Assembly (NCBI GenBank): GCA_009602735.1
Contig: WELA01006186.1
Coordinates: 112,663 to 176,662 of the forward strand
Reading direction: 5' to 3'
DNA: 64,000 nt
From: Mesotaenium endlicherianum
Taxonomy: Eukaryota; Streptophyta; Zygnematophyceae; Zygnematales; Mesotaeniaceae
A program made the translations under genes and the position numbers. The notes under the pieces are model-generated. The model worked only from the letters and a program-made list of their open reading frames with translations. It did not search any database and was not told the origin of the DNA. The number at the start of each line of letters is the position of its first letter. Position 1 is the first letter of the stretch. Positions 21,957 to 32,338 of this stretch are shown in pieces.

Positions 21957-23427
21957 ATGGTAAGGACAAGGTCTCAAACTAGCAACTCCCGAGAACCAGG
22001 ATAACGAGAATGTCACAAACCAGGCGGAAAGCCTTGTAGCGGGAAACCGTACCTATTCGGAAGCAGTAGCGGATACTGCAGCTAGGGAGGCTGCAGATGA
22101 GGCAGCTGCTATTGCCTCAGTCGCAGCTCAGCAAGCTGAGGAGGAGATAGCCAGACTAGAAGCTGAACAAGTAGCAAAGGCCGCTGAAGATATACAAAGG
22201 AGGGAAGGACAGCCAGCTGACGAGCGCACTGTTGAAGAACTTATGGCATCAAGGGCCAATGTTCTGAACCCACCTCCTGCTGTACAACTCAATGTACCCC
22301 TAGGTCAAATACGTGACCGGCTGAATGCGGCAGGAATTGCTGCTGCAGGAGCAAGAGGGATTGTTGAGGACACTACTCAGCGAGTAGATGCCAATGCTGC
22401 TGCTGCATTTGCTAATCTACCACCCCAAAATGTAGACTTGGGAGCATTGTTCGTTCAGATGCAGTCGCAAATGGCGACCATGTATCAGTCCCAGCAGGAG
22501 GACAAAAGAATCATAATGTCCCTACTCCGGGACAGAGACCAACTGGGGTCTCACACCACTAGTCGTGGTGGCCGAGGGCCTAGTAAGCCCAAGCCGAAAC
22601 CTCCCCAGGACTATGATCCTGGGGGAAACAGAAAATATTACCTGATCAAGTTTCTCGCGGATGTTGAGCAGTGGCTGGAGAACTACCCAGAACTGCAAGA
22701 TTACGAGAAGGTCAGGCACACCGGTGCGCTACTGAAAGGCAGTGCCGCAGACTGGTGGCTTTACTGGAAGGAAGAGCGTAAGGCTCGGCAACTCGGTGAC
22801 CCTACGTGGGTAGAGTTTGTCGAGAAGTTGCATGAGAAGTTTGATGTCATCAACCAGCAGGAGAAAGCTATCTATGCGATGATCTCCCTGACACTGAAGC
22901 AGACCACTTCAGTTGCTGAGTTTGCTCAAAAGTTCCAAGAGAACATGATGAAGCAGCCTGATTTGCCAGAACGGTATAGGATAGCATACTTCAGGTATGG
23001 CTTGAAATCCGAGGTCTCTGGTCATTTTGCTGAGAAAAAGTATGAGAAACTGGCTGACTTGATCCAGGATGCTGACGCCTGGGATCAGCAGCAGTTCAAT
23101 CACAAGCGCCAGAGTAACGCTTTGGTGTCTAAGATTGTCAAAAAGCCCCACGGTTCCTACAATGCAGTTGAAGGAGACCAGGCTGAGGATAATCAGGGTG
23201 ATGAATATGAGTATGAGTACAATGCTATTCAGTCTAGAGGTAGAGGTGGTCCCTCTCGAGGTGGCTATGGAAGGGGTGGTGGTAGGACTAAGCCGAGACC
23301 AGCCTCAGCAAAATCTACTTGCTACCATTGTCAGCAGAAAGGCCACTACAGAGAACAGTGTCCGGTCAAGCACCTGCCTAAGGTCGAGAGAAAAGACCAG
23401 CCTTTAAAAGACAGCAACAGTCAGTAA
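21957..23427 (+). pseudogene. Fam1-B gag with 8-bp N-terminal deletion
   Basis: The ancestral ATG is at 21957 (MVRTRSQTSNSR). Between the short direct repeats GAG...GAG, 8 bases present in the A copy (ACATGGAG) are missing after 21993. The original start therefore runs into TAA a few codons on. The proper frame is open from there to 23427, but its first ATG is at 22243 (MASRANVLNPPPAVQ), giving 394 residues without the alanine-rich helix. The Gag core, the acidic and Arg/Gly segments and the CCHC knuckle (CYHCQQKGHYREQC) are intact. A shortened Gag might still be made. Confidence 0.85.
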
Positions 23428-23444
23428 TCCAGTCTACTGACTGT
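23403..23444 (+). promoter_or_regulatory. Fam1-B -1 programmed frameshift signal (U UUA AAA plus hairpin)
   Basis: In the Gag frame the codons CCT TTA AAA contain the heptamer T TTA AAA (23403-23409), a canonical X XXY YYZ slippery site. Seven bases later a perfect 10-bp stem, ACAGTCAGTA (23417-23426) with TACTGACTGT (23435-23444), closes an 8-nt loop. A -1 slip passes from Gag into the frame that opens Pol before the Gag stop at 23425-23427. Spacing and geometry match known -1 signals. The same elements are seen in A and, with one stem mismatch, in E. Function is inferred. Confidence 0.85.
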
Positions 23445-26400
23445 GAGGATGCTAGAGATAGTGAGTCGTCACTAGCTGCCCTCGTAGCAGGTATTATGGG
23501 TCCTGCTGAACTGGATTCACTATGCATGCCTGACAAACAGATAAAGGAGACCATCAGTAATATAGACGTCCAGAGAGTGCACACTCTGGATGCTCTTGTT
23601 CCACCTGATGTCCAACATTTCTTTGCTACGTCAGGAGAACAATGCGAAAGTCAGGAAAAGACAGTCCCCCCTATCCTACTGCATTGCATGATTGCAGGTA
23701 GGAAGGTGAGGGCATTTGTTGACGGAGGGGCGTCACATACTTTTATTCACAAGGACTTAGTTAAGCGGCTAAGGCTGCCTACTGTCACCCAAGGGAATAG
23801 AAAAATATTCCTTGGAGATGCCTCAAGTATCCCGGGAGGAGTTATAACCAAGCCTATTGAGGTCCAGTTAGGTTCTGGCATTGCAGTTCTAACTGAAACG
23901 CTTACATTTGAGGTACTCAACACTGGCTTTTATGATCTCGTGCTAGGCAGGTCCTGGCTTAATAGACATCAAGCTGAAGTGTGTTGGAGCAGAGGTACAG
24001 TTAAAGTGAGAGGAGCCAGTGATGGGCAGACTGACTTGGCACCCACCAGTGCTCTTCCTCTTGTCCTGTGTGGATGGCAAATGAAGGAAAAGAAGAGGCT
24101 TCCAGAAGGATGCAAGTTGCTGAATGCAATGGAGTTCGTCAAAAGCTGGAACCAGAAGGAAGACAGAATGTTCTGTCTGCTGCTAAGAGAGGTACCTCCT
24201 CAACCTGAAGAAGTGGTTGAGAAAAAGGTAAGCCCTCCGGAGCACCCTACTGCTGCAAAAATTGTTGCTCAGTACACTGATGTGTTTAACATGCCTCCAG
24301 GACTACCCCCTAAAAGGGAAGTAGATCATAGGATTGATCTATTACCTGGTAGCCAGCCACCCTGGCAACGCACTTATGGCTTGTCTTATTTGGAGAGCGA
24401 GGAGTTGAAAACACAGATTGCAGAGCTGGAGGAAAATGGTTACATTTCTCCCAGTAAATCACCGTACGGCGCACCTATCCTATTTGTTAAGAAAAAGGAT
24501 GGCAGTATGCGGATGTGTGTGGATTACAGAGCCCTGAACAGAATTACAGTAAAGAACAAGTATGCTTTACCCAGAATCGAGGACTTGCTTGATACCCTGT
24601 CTGGCGCTAAGGTGTTCAGTAAGATAGATCTCAAGAGTGGTTATCATCAAATCAGAATTGCTGAGGGGGATGAACACAAGACTGCTTTCCGCACACGTTA
24701 TGGACACTATGAGTTCAACGTGATGCCATTTGGACTGACTAATGCTCCTGCTACCTTTATGGGTGCTATGAATGACATTTTCAGACCTTATTTGGATAAG
24801 TTTGTGCAAGTTTTCCTGGATGATATTTTAATTTTCTCTAAAGATGAAGCTCAGCACACTGAACACTTAAAGAAAGTGCTGGACACTCTGCGGAAAAATC
24901 ACTTGTATGCTAAAATGAGCAAGTGTGATTTCTTTAAGGAAAGTATTGAATTCTTAGGCCACGTTGTCAGTAAAGAGGGCATCAGTGTGGATCCTAAGAA
25001 AGTCCAGACCATAAGGGACTGGCCAGTACCACAGTCTGTCTCTGAAGTTAGATCCTTCCTCGGGTTGGCTAACTACTATAGGAGATTTATTGAGAATTAT
25101 TCCACAAAGGCCAGTAAACTGACTGACCTTACTAAGAAAGACATCGGGTATGTGTGGGGGGAAGAGCAGCAGGCTGCCTTCCAGACCCTTAAAGATGCCC
25201 TTTGTTCTGCCCCAGTGCTAGCCGTGTATGACCCCAGCAAACCGGTGCAGGTGGTTACTGATGCCTCTGATTTTGCCATGGGTGCTATTTTGTTGCAGCC
25301 TGCTGACAAAACCACAAAGGATGGTAAGGTACGGCAGGAGTGGCATCCTGTGTTGTATGAGTCTATGAAATTTAATCCAGCGGAGATTAATTACTCAGTG
25401 CATGATAAAGAGCTGCTAGCTATCATTCATGTACTCAAACAGTGGAGAGCATACTTACATGGTAAAGCTTTTAAGGTGATTACAGATCATCTAGCTCTGA
25501 CCCACTTTCAGAAGAAGTCCAAGCTGTCGAGGAGGGAGAACCGCTGGAGCCAGATGCTGGAGCAGTTCCAAGTCCAGATCGACTACAAACCAGGGAAGTT
25601 GAATCCTGCTGATGCACTCTCTAGAAGACCTGACTTGCAAGAAAGGAACTTTAGTCAGCATGCTGTAGATAAAGTCCTGTGTGCACTCACTTCACTAAAG
25701 GTGAAAAAGTCCTTCCTTGAACAACTTAGGAAAGCCTACCTTTCTGACCCAACATTTGAGCCCAGCCCCACTACTGGTGTGTGTCGTGCTACTGCACTCG
25801 GGTATAAGCTCAAGGGAGGGGTCTGGGTGACTGAAACCACTTCAGGCAGGCTGAAGCTGGTCATTCCTAATAACTTGGAAATAAGGTCTCTCTTACTGAG
25901 TCAAGCTCATGACAGTCTCCTGGGTGGACATTTGGGGCAGGCCAAAACTGTTGGCAAACTGGCAAAACATTATCATTGGGAGGGGTTACCCCGGGAGGTC
26001 TTGAAATATGTCAAGTCCTGTGACCAGTGTCAGAGAAATAAGTCTCGGCACACACCACCCGGAGGTCTCTTGCAACCGCTACCCATCCCAGCGGGACGCT
26101 GGGAAACTATATCCATGGACTGGGTGGTCTCACTACCAAGAACTGCCAACGGGCATGATTCAATACTGGTAGTCGTGGATAAACTGACAAAAATGGTCAT
26201 TTTTATCCCCACAACTGTCAAAGTGACTGCACTCGAAACAGCGAGACAGTTTTACAACCATGTAGTATGCCAACATGGGCTCCCTTCTAATATCATCTCA
26301 GACAGAGACTCAAAATTCACCTCTAAGTTCTGGAGAGCTTTAATGGGGTTAATGGGAGTCAAACAGCTGCTCAGCACAGCAAACCACCCTCAGACTGATG

Positions 26401-27227
26401 GGCAGACTGAAAGAACTAACCGAGTTCTGCAGGAGGTGCTGAGAGCATATATTAACCAAAAACAAGATAATTGGGATGACCTGTTGCCTCAAATTCAGTT
26501 TGCGGTCAACAGTGCGGTGCACGCGTCAACGGGCAAAACTCCTTTTGAACTCAGCCTGGGTAGAGTCCCTAAGTCTCCTCTAGATGTGCTAGGGGAATCT
26601 TTAACTCACCCTGAAGGGATTGACAACCCGGTCTCCCTCCAGTTAACTCAGGAGTTTGCTGACACCCTATCAGAAGTCCAACGAAACTTGCACACGGCCC
26701 AAGAAAACCAACAAAAATACGCTAATCAACACCGTCGGGAACTGACATTTTCCAAGGGGGATTTAGTCAAACTGCATTCTCAGCACCTGTACCTCCCTGG
26801 TGTAGCCAAGAAAAAGCTTGGCCCTGTCTGGGTCGGTCCATATTCGGTGGTCCGTCGTGTCGGTCAAAATGCTTACAAACTGAACATGTCAGCTGAATAC
26901 AAGGGTCACCCGGTCTTTAATGTCTCCTTCCTGGAACCATACATCAAAGGTGATACACTGTTCACAGGTCGGTTCCCTGTCCAACCGGGACCTGTCCCCG
27001 CTGTCCGGGACGGCGACCCTGAGGAATATGAGGTCGATGAGATTTTAGACGCTCGCTCGGTCCGTCGATCGTCTAAATATGTCATGAAGTACCTCATCCG
27101 ATGGAAGGGTTACGATGCCTCGGGGGACACTTGGGAGTTTAAAGACCACTTGACCAATGCCAAAGGGGCGTTGAAACGGTTCCACCTCGGGACGCCGGAG
27201 TCCCTCCATAACTGTCATTTCAGTTGA
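23428..27227 (+). CDS. pol: Fam1-B Pol, intact: protease, RT, RNase H, integrase, chromodomain
   Basis: Single open frame. Its first ATG is at 23496, but it is probably made as a Gag-Pol fusion by frameshifting. Domains by residue from 23496: aspartic protease with active site FVDGGAS (about 75; Gly replaces the usual Ser/Thr after Asp), RT with [19 protein letters not shown] and FLDDILIFS (about 440), RNase H with TDASDFAMG (about 587), [11 protein letters not shown] and DHLALTH, integrase HHCC zinc domain (about 806-847; [19 protein letters not shown]), the DDE core with SMDWVV (873), SDRDSKF (935) and the Glu in [10 protein letters not shown] (about 971), barrel [11 protein letters not shown], and a chromodomain at about 1173-1228 ([15 protein letters not shown]). 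The length, 1243 residues, is normal for a chromovirus Pol. No lesion is visible. Confidence 0.95.
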
Positions 27228-27483
27228 CACGGGAGGTGACAGGCGGTCCTGTCTCCATTTAAGTTGGAGGGGAAAATATATGACAGTTAGTGAGCGAGAG
27301 CGATGAAAACACACTCATACGTTTATGTGTAGCGCATCGCAACTACGTCAACTTTTAGCAATCATCGTGTAAGGTAAACAGCAGTGAAGCCACTATTATA
27401 ATAATAAATACTAACATACTTCCTGCAATCCGCATGACAAAGGTCCATATCCTACTAACTTGTGCCCTGGTTACATGTGCACG
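27228..27483 (+). other. Fam1-B pol-ORF3 spacer
   Basis: Contains an internal purine tract AAGTTGGAGGGG at 27261-27272, identical at its core to the terminal PPT (29261-29270), and TACTAAC at 27453-27459. In D and E a CAG acceptor follows TACTAAC just before ORF3. Here the bases are CAC, so that acceptor is lost. Nothing else is seen. Confidence 0.6.
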
Positions 27484-29160
27484 ATGGCGCCCACCACACA
27501 AAAGGAGGACAGAAAGCGCAAGGCAGAAGAAGCCAGGAGGACAATGGAGCAATACCAGAAGGAGCTGGCGGCGACGTCCCTCACCAGGAGAGAACAAGAA
27601 AGGGTCCGCAAACAACAAGAGGCGGCAGAAGAGGCACAGAGGAAGAAGGATCAGGAAGCGGAAAACCTCAGGAAGGCTGAGGAGGAGAGACAGAAGAAAC
27701 AGCAAGAAGAAGCGGCAGCGGCAGAAGAGGAGAAAAGAAAAAAGATTGAAGCGGACAGACAGAAGAGCTTGGCCACTTACAGGTATACTGTGGTGGGTGG
27801 CCAAAACTTCGATAACCTGAAGGAAGCATTGCTGGCAGCCCAGGAGATCAACAGGCTGGAACAGACAACACTGCTACAGAAGGAAGGAGCTACAGCACTG
27901 GACAGGTACATCGAGACACACACCGGCGTGGTCCTTTACGAAGATTATGCTAAGATGGTGGGCTATACAGCAGAGCAGGCCCGGTATCTCGCAGATGATT
28001 CAGAGGACAAGCCGGTCCCCATACCGGGAATAGTGGGAGATCAGAGACTCATCCGGATGGTGAGCATGCGGCCCGATAGCTTTAAGGATACGGTATTCTA
28101 CCTCACACTCCTGCCAGCTTACAATGAAGTTGAGAGAAGGAGCTGGGAGTACTTGGCCAGGGAAGCAGGACAGCAGATGTTCTCTCCCCACTGGTTCCCG
28201 TGTAAACTGAGGAAGGCTGAGCACGGACCCCAGTACTACCAGCAGCCAACAGACTGGAGGTGGATGACCGTCACAAATAAGAAGCAGGAGTGTGACCGAG
28301 CCCAACCGGATGACTTCCACTATGGCCTAGACGGCTATCTCATCCTACCACCTCACATTGCCCCTTGGGACCCCAGGCTGAATGGATGCCTGAGCAATAT
28401 GAATGCAGAGACCAAGGAACATAGGAGGAGGGGAAGAGACTACTTCTCTAAGGGAAAGCATGCCTTTGTCAAATGGGCAAAGAATGCAGGCCGGATAGAT
28501 ATCAGTAGGCTGAAGGCCAAGCAACCTCCAGCGCGCCCTAAGAAAGGGAGGTCGGTAGACTACTCCATGTCTACTAGGGAGCAGGACGACTTAGTGGACG
28601 AGACCCCTACTCTCTCCGAGGAGGAGGATGAGGAGGCTGAGGAAGAAGAACAGGGCAGAGGAGAAGCATCAGCAGCAGGTACTCAGGATACCCAGGGACA
28701 GGTAGGGGCGCTTCTTAAAGAACCACGATCAGGTGTTTGGAATGTGATCCCCGTTATGGCGACTACTGGACCCCGCGCTCGCTCCCACAGCCCACCTGCC
28801 CAAGCAGGGGAAGAAGCTGATCTGACTGTATTGGGCAGCAGACACAGGCAGAAATCCCCAGAGGACAGGGGTGCCAGAAGAGGGACACGCGGGTGGGCCA
28901 GAGGTATGCCAGCCTCCCCCTCCGCTCAGGGGCATGTACCTCTAGCCAATGTATTTCAGCATCCTACTGGAATGCCTGTCTATGTGGGCATCAACACCCA
29001 AGTGGTTGAAGAGCAGGCTACCATCCTTCGTTCTCCTCGAGGTCCAACTTTAGAGCAAACCGGGTTCTTTAGAAGGCCAGCTGACAGACCTAGAGGGCTG
29101 TCCAGATCTAGGTCCAGATCTCCGTCCCCTGATCCTGAAGCCCCAGGAACCACCCCTTAA
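27484..29160 (+). CDS. Fam1-B ORF3, intact conserved protein of unknown function (about 558 aa)
   Basis: I do not recognise this family. ATG 27484 (MAPTTQKEDRKRKAEEARR) sits in a good start context, although the frame is open from 27460. Residues 5-100 are a charged coiled coil. About 100-340 is a globular domain with many Trp/Tyr/Pro landmarks: YRYTVVGGQNFDNLKEAL, VLYEDYAKMVGYT, PIPGIVGDQRLIRMVSM, DSFKDTVFYLTLLPAYNEVERRSWEYL, HWFPCKLRKAEHG, PTDWRWMTV, LPPHIAPWDPRLNG, YFSKGKHAFVKWA. An acidic linker (SEEEDEEAEEEEQ) and a C-terminal Arg/Ser stretch (GLSRSRSRSPSPD) follow. There is no signal peptide, membrane segment or known catalytic motif. It lies where retroviruses carry env, between pol and the PPT. 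Five copies in the window share it in two subtypes, which indicates selection. Confidence 0.9.
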   Translation: MAPTTQKEDRKRKAEEARRTMEQYQKELAATSLTRREQERVRKQQEAAEEAQRKKDQEAENLRKAEEERQKKQQEEAAAAEEEKRKKIEADRQKSLATYRYTVVGGQNFDNLKEALLAAQEINRLEQTTLLQKEGATALDRYIETHTGVVLYEDYAKMVGYTAEQARYLADDSEDKPVPIPGIVGDQRLIRMVSMRPDSFKDTVFYLTLLPAYNEVERRSWEYLAREAGQQMFSPHWFPCKLRKAEHGPQYYQQPTDWRWMTVTNKKQECDRAQPDDFHYGLDGYLILPPHIAPWDPRLNGCLSNMNAETKEHRRRGRDYFSKGKHAFVKWAKNAGRIDISRLKAKQPPARPKKGRSVDYSMSTREQDDLVDETPTLSEEEDEEAEEEEQGRGEASAAGTQDTQGQVGALLKEPRSGVWNVIPVMATTGPRARSHSPPAQAGEEADLTVLGSRHRQKSPEDRGARRGTRGWARGMPASPSAQGHVPLANVFQHPTGMPVYVGINTQVVEEQATILRSPRGPTLEQTGFFRRPADRPRGLSRSRSRSPSPDPEAPGTTP

Positions 29161-29238
29161 GGTGACAGGCTGAAAAGATAGTCAGTAAGGGAGGCTGGTC
29201 AGGGTCAGTTTCTTTATTTAAAGCTTTTGCAGTTTAAT

Positions 29239-29273
29239 GTTGTCGAGGCGACAACAAGTTAAGTTGGAGGGAT
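29239..29273 (+). promoter_or_regulatory. Fam1-B inverted repeat and polypurine tract
   Basis: GTTGTCG AGG CGACAAC (29239-29255) forms a perfect 7-bp stem. AAGTTGGAGGGAT follows at 29261-29273, abutting the 3' LTR. The stem and tract are conserved in A and E, suggesting a role in reverse transcription, RNA 3' processing or packaging. The role is inferred. Confidence 0.75.
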
Positions 29274-30018
29274 TGTAATGAATCAGTATATTAGTAGATA
29301 TAATATTCATTTAAATATAATAGTTAATTTAGTTCAGCCTGCTGAACTTTAGTTAGTAGTCAGTCTGCTGAACTTTAGTTAATAATCAGTCTGCTGGACT
29401 TTACATAATTATCAGTTTAATGACTCGGCCAAAAGCAGCAGGCTGAAGTCAACTTAAGTCAGCTTGCTGACACATTCTTTGACAGCCAGCTGACTTCCGT
29501 ACTCGGTAGCAGCGAACTGCCTTGATATGCATCTAAGTGCGATATGCTAGATGAATGGCCAGATGACATCCCTATGATGGATGGCTATTCGGGATGATGG
29601 GAGATGGCGGTGGATTTGGTTAACCGAGGTCCTACCAACGTGGTTAACTCCCGGGTAGGCGGTGCCATCGCACTGACCGTTGAACAGTAAACTCATTCCA
29701 TGTACATATGCTAGGCATTGCTCTCGAGTTCGGCATTCGGAAACGAGGCCAACTCTCTTGTACAGCTTACTGAGAGAACTCTGAATCCAAGGCGAGAAGC
29801 CATTGATACGCACTGTCTTCTAACCTTGCTTATGTATGAGTTTACTGATTTGCATCATTGATGCTAGTTTACTCGCATTTGACTTACGAGTATTATTCCC
29901 TGCTAGTGTATTGTCCTTTGCCGTTGAATTAGTTAACGGAAATACCACAAAGATTACTTGCTGAGATAAAGATCTTTATTAATTGTTAATCGCCTATTTG
30001 GTAAGTCGATTCATTTCA
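29274..30018 (+). repeat. Fam1-B 3' LTR (745 bp)
   Basis: TGTAATGAATCAG ... GATTCATTTCA, followed by the GTAAG duplication and the resumed A LTR. It differs from the 5' LTR by scattered substitutions and has the same three-unit U3 repeat. Confidence 0.95.
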
Positions 30019-30023
30019 GTAAG

Positions 30024-30487
30024 TTGTACAAGAGAGTTGGCCTCGTTTCCGAATGCCGAACTCGAGAGCAATGCCTAGCATATGTACATGGAATGAGTTT
30101 ACTGTTCAACGGCCAGTGCGATGGCACCGCCTACCCGGGAGTTAACCACGTTGGTAGGACCTCGATTAACCAAATTCACCGCCATCTCCCATCATCCCGA
30201 ATCGCCATCCATCGTAGGGATGTCATCTGGCCATTCATCTAGCATACCACACTTAGATGCATGTCGAGGCAGTTCGCTGCTACCGAGTACGGAAGTCAGC
30301 TGGCTGTCAAAGAATGTGTCAGCAAGCTGACTTAAGCTGACTTCAGCCTGCTGCTTTCAACTGAGTCATTAAACTGATGTTAAATATAAAATCCAGCAGT
30401 CCGATTATTAACCAGAGTTCAGCAGGCTGAACTTATTTAACTGTTATATTTAAATGAATATTATATCAACCAATATACTGATTCACA
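30024..30487 (-). repeat. Fam1-A 5' LTR, U3 portion (LTR split by Fam1-B)
   Basis: Continues the LTR interrupted at 21176. Its outer end reads TGTGAATCAG in reverse complement (AA lost from TGTAATGAATCAG) and is followed by the TTATG duplication and Fam1-C pol. Confidence 0.9.
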
Positions 30488-30492
30488 TTATG

Positions 30493-32304
30493 GATAAAAT
30501 TGTGTGACGCCCCTCCGTCCACAAATGCTCTCACCTTCCTACCTGTAATCATGCAATGCAGTAGGATAGGGGGAGACTGTTTTTTCCTGACTTTCGCATT
30601 GTTCTCCTGACTTAGCAAAGAAATGTTGGACATCAGGTGGAACAAGATTATCCAGAGTGTGCACTCTCTGGATGTCTATATTGCTGATGGTCTCCTTTAT
30701 CAGGTTGTCAGGCATGCATAGTGAATCCAGTTAAGTAGGGCCCATAATACCTGCTACAAGGGCAGCTAGTGACGACTCACTATCTCTAGCATCCTCACAG
30801 TCTGTAGACTGGATTACTGACTGATGCTGTCTTTTAAAGGCTGGTCTTTTCTCTCGACCTTCGGAAGGTGTTTGACTGGACACTGCTCTCTGAAGTGACC
30901 CGTCTGCTGGCAATGGAAGCAAACAGATTTTGCTGAGGCCGGTCTCGGCTTAGTCCTACCGCCACCTCTTCCATAGCCGCCTTGAGAGAAACCACCTCTC
31001 CCTCTAAACTGCATAGAATTATATTCATACTCATATTCATCACCTTCATCATCCTGAGCCTGGTCTCCTTCAATTGCATTGCAAGAACCGTGGGGCTTTT
31101 TGACAACCTTGGACGCCAAAGCATGACTCTGGCGCTCGTGATTGAACTGCTGCTGATCCCAGGTATCAGCATCTTGGATCAAGTCAGCCAGTTTCTCATA
31201 CTTTTTTTCAGCAAAATGACCAGAGACTTCGGATTTAAGCAATACCTGAAGTATGCTATCTTACACTGCTCTGGCAAGTCTGGCTGCTTCATCATGTTCT
31301 CTTTAAACTTTTGAGCAAACTCAACAACTGAAGTGGTGTGCTTCAGTGTCGAGGAGATCAATGCATAGATAGCTTTCTCCTGCTGATTGATCACATCAAA
31401 CTTCTCATGCAGTTTCTCGACAAACTCTACCCAAGTAGGGTCACCGAGTTGTTGAGCCCTACGCTTTCCTTTCTAATACAGCCACCAGTCTGCTGCACTG
31501 CCTTTCAATAGAGCACCAGTGTGCCTGACCTTCTCGTAATTTTGCAATTTTGGGTAATTCTCTAGCCATTGCTTAACATCAGCGAGAAACTTGATTAGGT
31601 AATACTTTTTGTTCCTCTCCGGATCATAATCCTGGGGAGGTTTAGGCTTGGGCTTACTAGGCCCTCTGCCACTACCACGAGTGGTTTGAGAACCCAGTTG
31701 GTCTCTGTCCCGCAGCAGAGACATTATGATTCTCTTGTCCTCCTGTTGGGATTGATACATGCTCGACATTTGCGATTGCATTTGCACGAACAATGCTCCC
31801 AGATCCACATTCTGAGGTGGGAGTCTAGCAAATGCAGCAGGAGCAGCGGCATCTCCTCGCTAAATAGTGTCCTCAACAGTCCCTCTCGCTCCTGCAGCAG
31901 CAATTCTTGTCGCATTCAGCCGGTCACGACTTTGACCTAGGGGCACATTGAGTTGTACAGCAGGAGGTGGGTTCAGAACATTGGCCCTTGATGCCATAAT
32001 TTCTTCGACAGTGCGCTCGTCCGCTGGCTGTCCTCTCCTCCTTTCTGTATCTTCAGCGGCCTTTGCTAATCGTTCAACTTCTAATCTGGTTCTCTCCTCC
32101 TCAGCTTGCTGTGCCGCGACTGCGGCAATAGCAGCTGCCTCATCTGCAGCCTCTCTAGCTGCCACTGCCACTGCCAGTATCTGCCACTGCTTCAGAATAG
32201 GTACGGGTTCCCGCTACATGGCTTTCAGCTTGATTTTCGATATTCTCGTTATCCTGGTTCTCCATGTCTCGGGAGTTGCTAGTTTGAGACCTTGTCCTTA
32301 CCAT
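30493..32304 (-). pseudogene. Fam1-C gag and start of pol
   Basis: Reads leftwards from ATG 32304 (the TATGGTAAGGACAAGG start found in all copies). Gag pieces with clear homology to A are the alanine-rich helix (32171-31860), core N-part (31808-31473; FLADVKQWLENYPKL, LKGSAADWWLY), core C-part (31394-31179) and the knuckle region (31242-30814; CFHCQQTGHFREQC). Stops and frameshifts separate them. The frameshift heptamer TTTTAAA on the plus strand lies near 30832, with a slightly altered stem. Pol starts and is cut at 30493 in the protease (GCGTCACAC region), where Fam1-A inserted. It resumes at 12810. Confidence 0.85.
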
Positions 32305-32338
32305 ACAAAGAAGACTGTGATAACCGCTCCGATACCAC

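Larger units (their letters stand above)
21177..30018 (+). mobile_element. Fam1-B gypsy element, best-preserved copy, TSD GTAAG
   Basis: 8842-bp element: LTRs 21177-21922 and 29274-30018, PBS 21924, gag, frameshift signal, intact pol, ORF3, PPT. The target duplication GTAAG lies at 21172-21176 and 30019-30023. Removing B joins the two halves of the A 5' LTR without gain or loss. The LTRs differ at roughly two dozen positions by eye, so insertion is not very recent, yet Pol (1243 aa) and ORF3 remain open. Gag has an N-terminal frameshift, so autonomous activity is doubtful. Confidence 0.95.
12811..30487 (-). mobile_element. Fam1-A gypsy element with 5-bp TSD, interrupted by Fam1-B
   Basis: Complete minus-strand element. 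3' LTR 12811-13520, 5' LTR split as 20924-21176 and 30024-30487, target duplication TTATG at 12806-12810 and 30488-30492. Without Fam1-B it is about 8.83 kb, nearly the same length as B. Gag is intact, pol has several frameshifts, and ORF3 is broken near its C-terminus. The two LTRs differ at many positions (710 versus about 717 bp), so it is not recent. Confidence 0.92.

Noticed and set aside
27355-27804. Leucine-rich 149-codon ORF on the minus strand opposite ORF3, with similar ones at 3001-3393 and 49425-49817
   Set aside because: They are antisense shadows of the Glu/Lys/Gln coiled coil, whose codons read as Leu/Phe/Ser on the other strand. They have no independent start context and change with ORF3.
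27484-29160. ORF3 as a retroviral envelope gene
   Set aside because: No signal peptide, hydrophobic membrane segment, fusion peptide or cysteine pattern is visible. Only the position resembles env.
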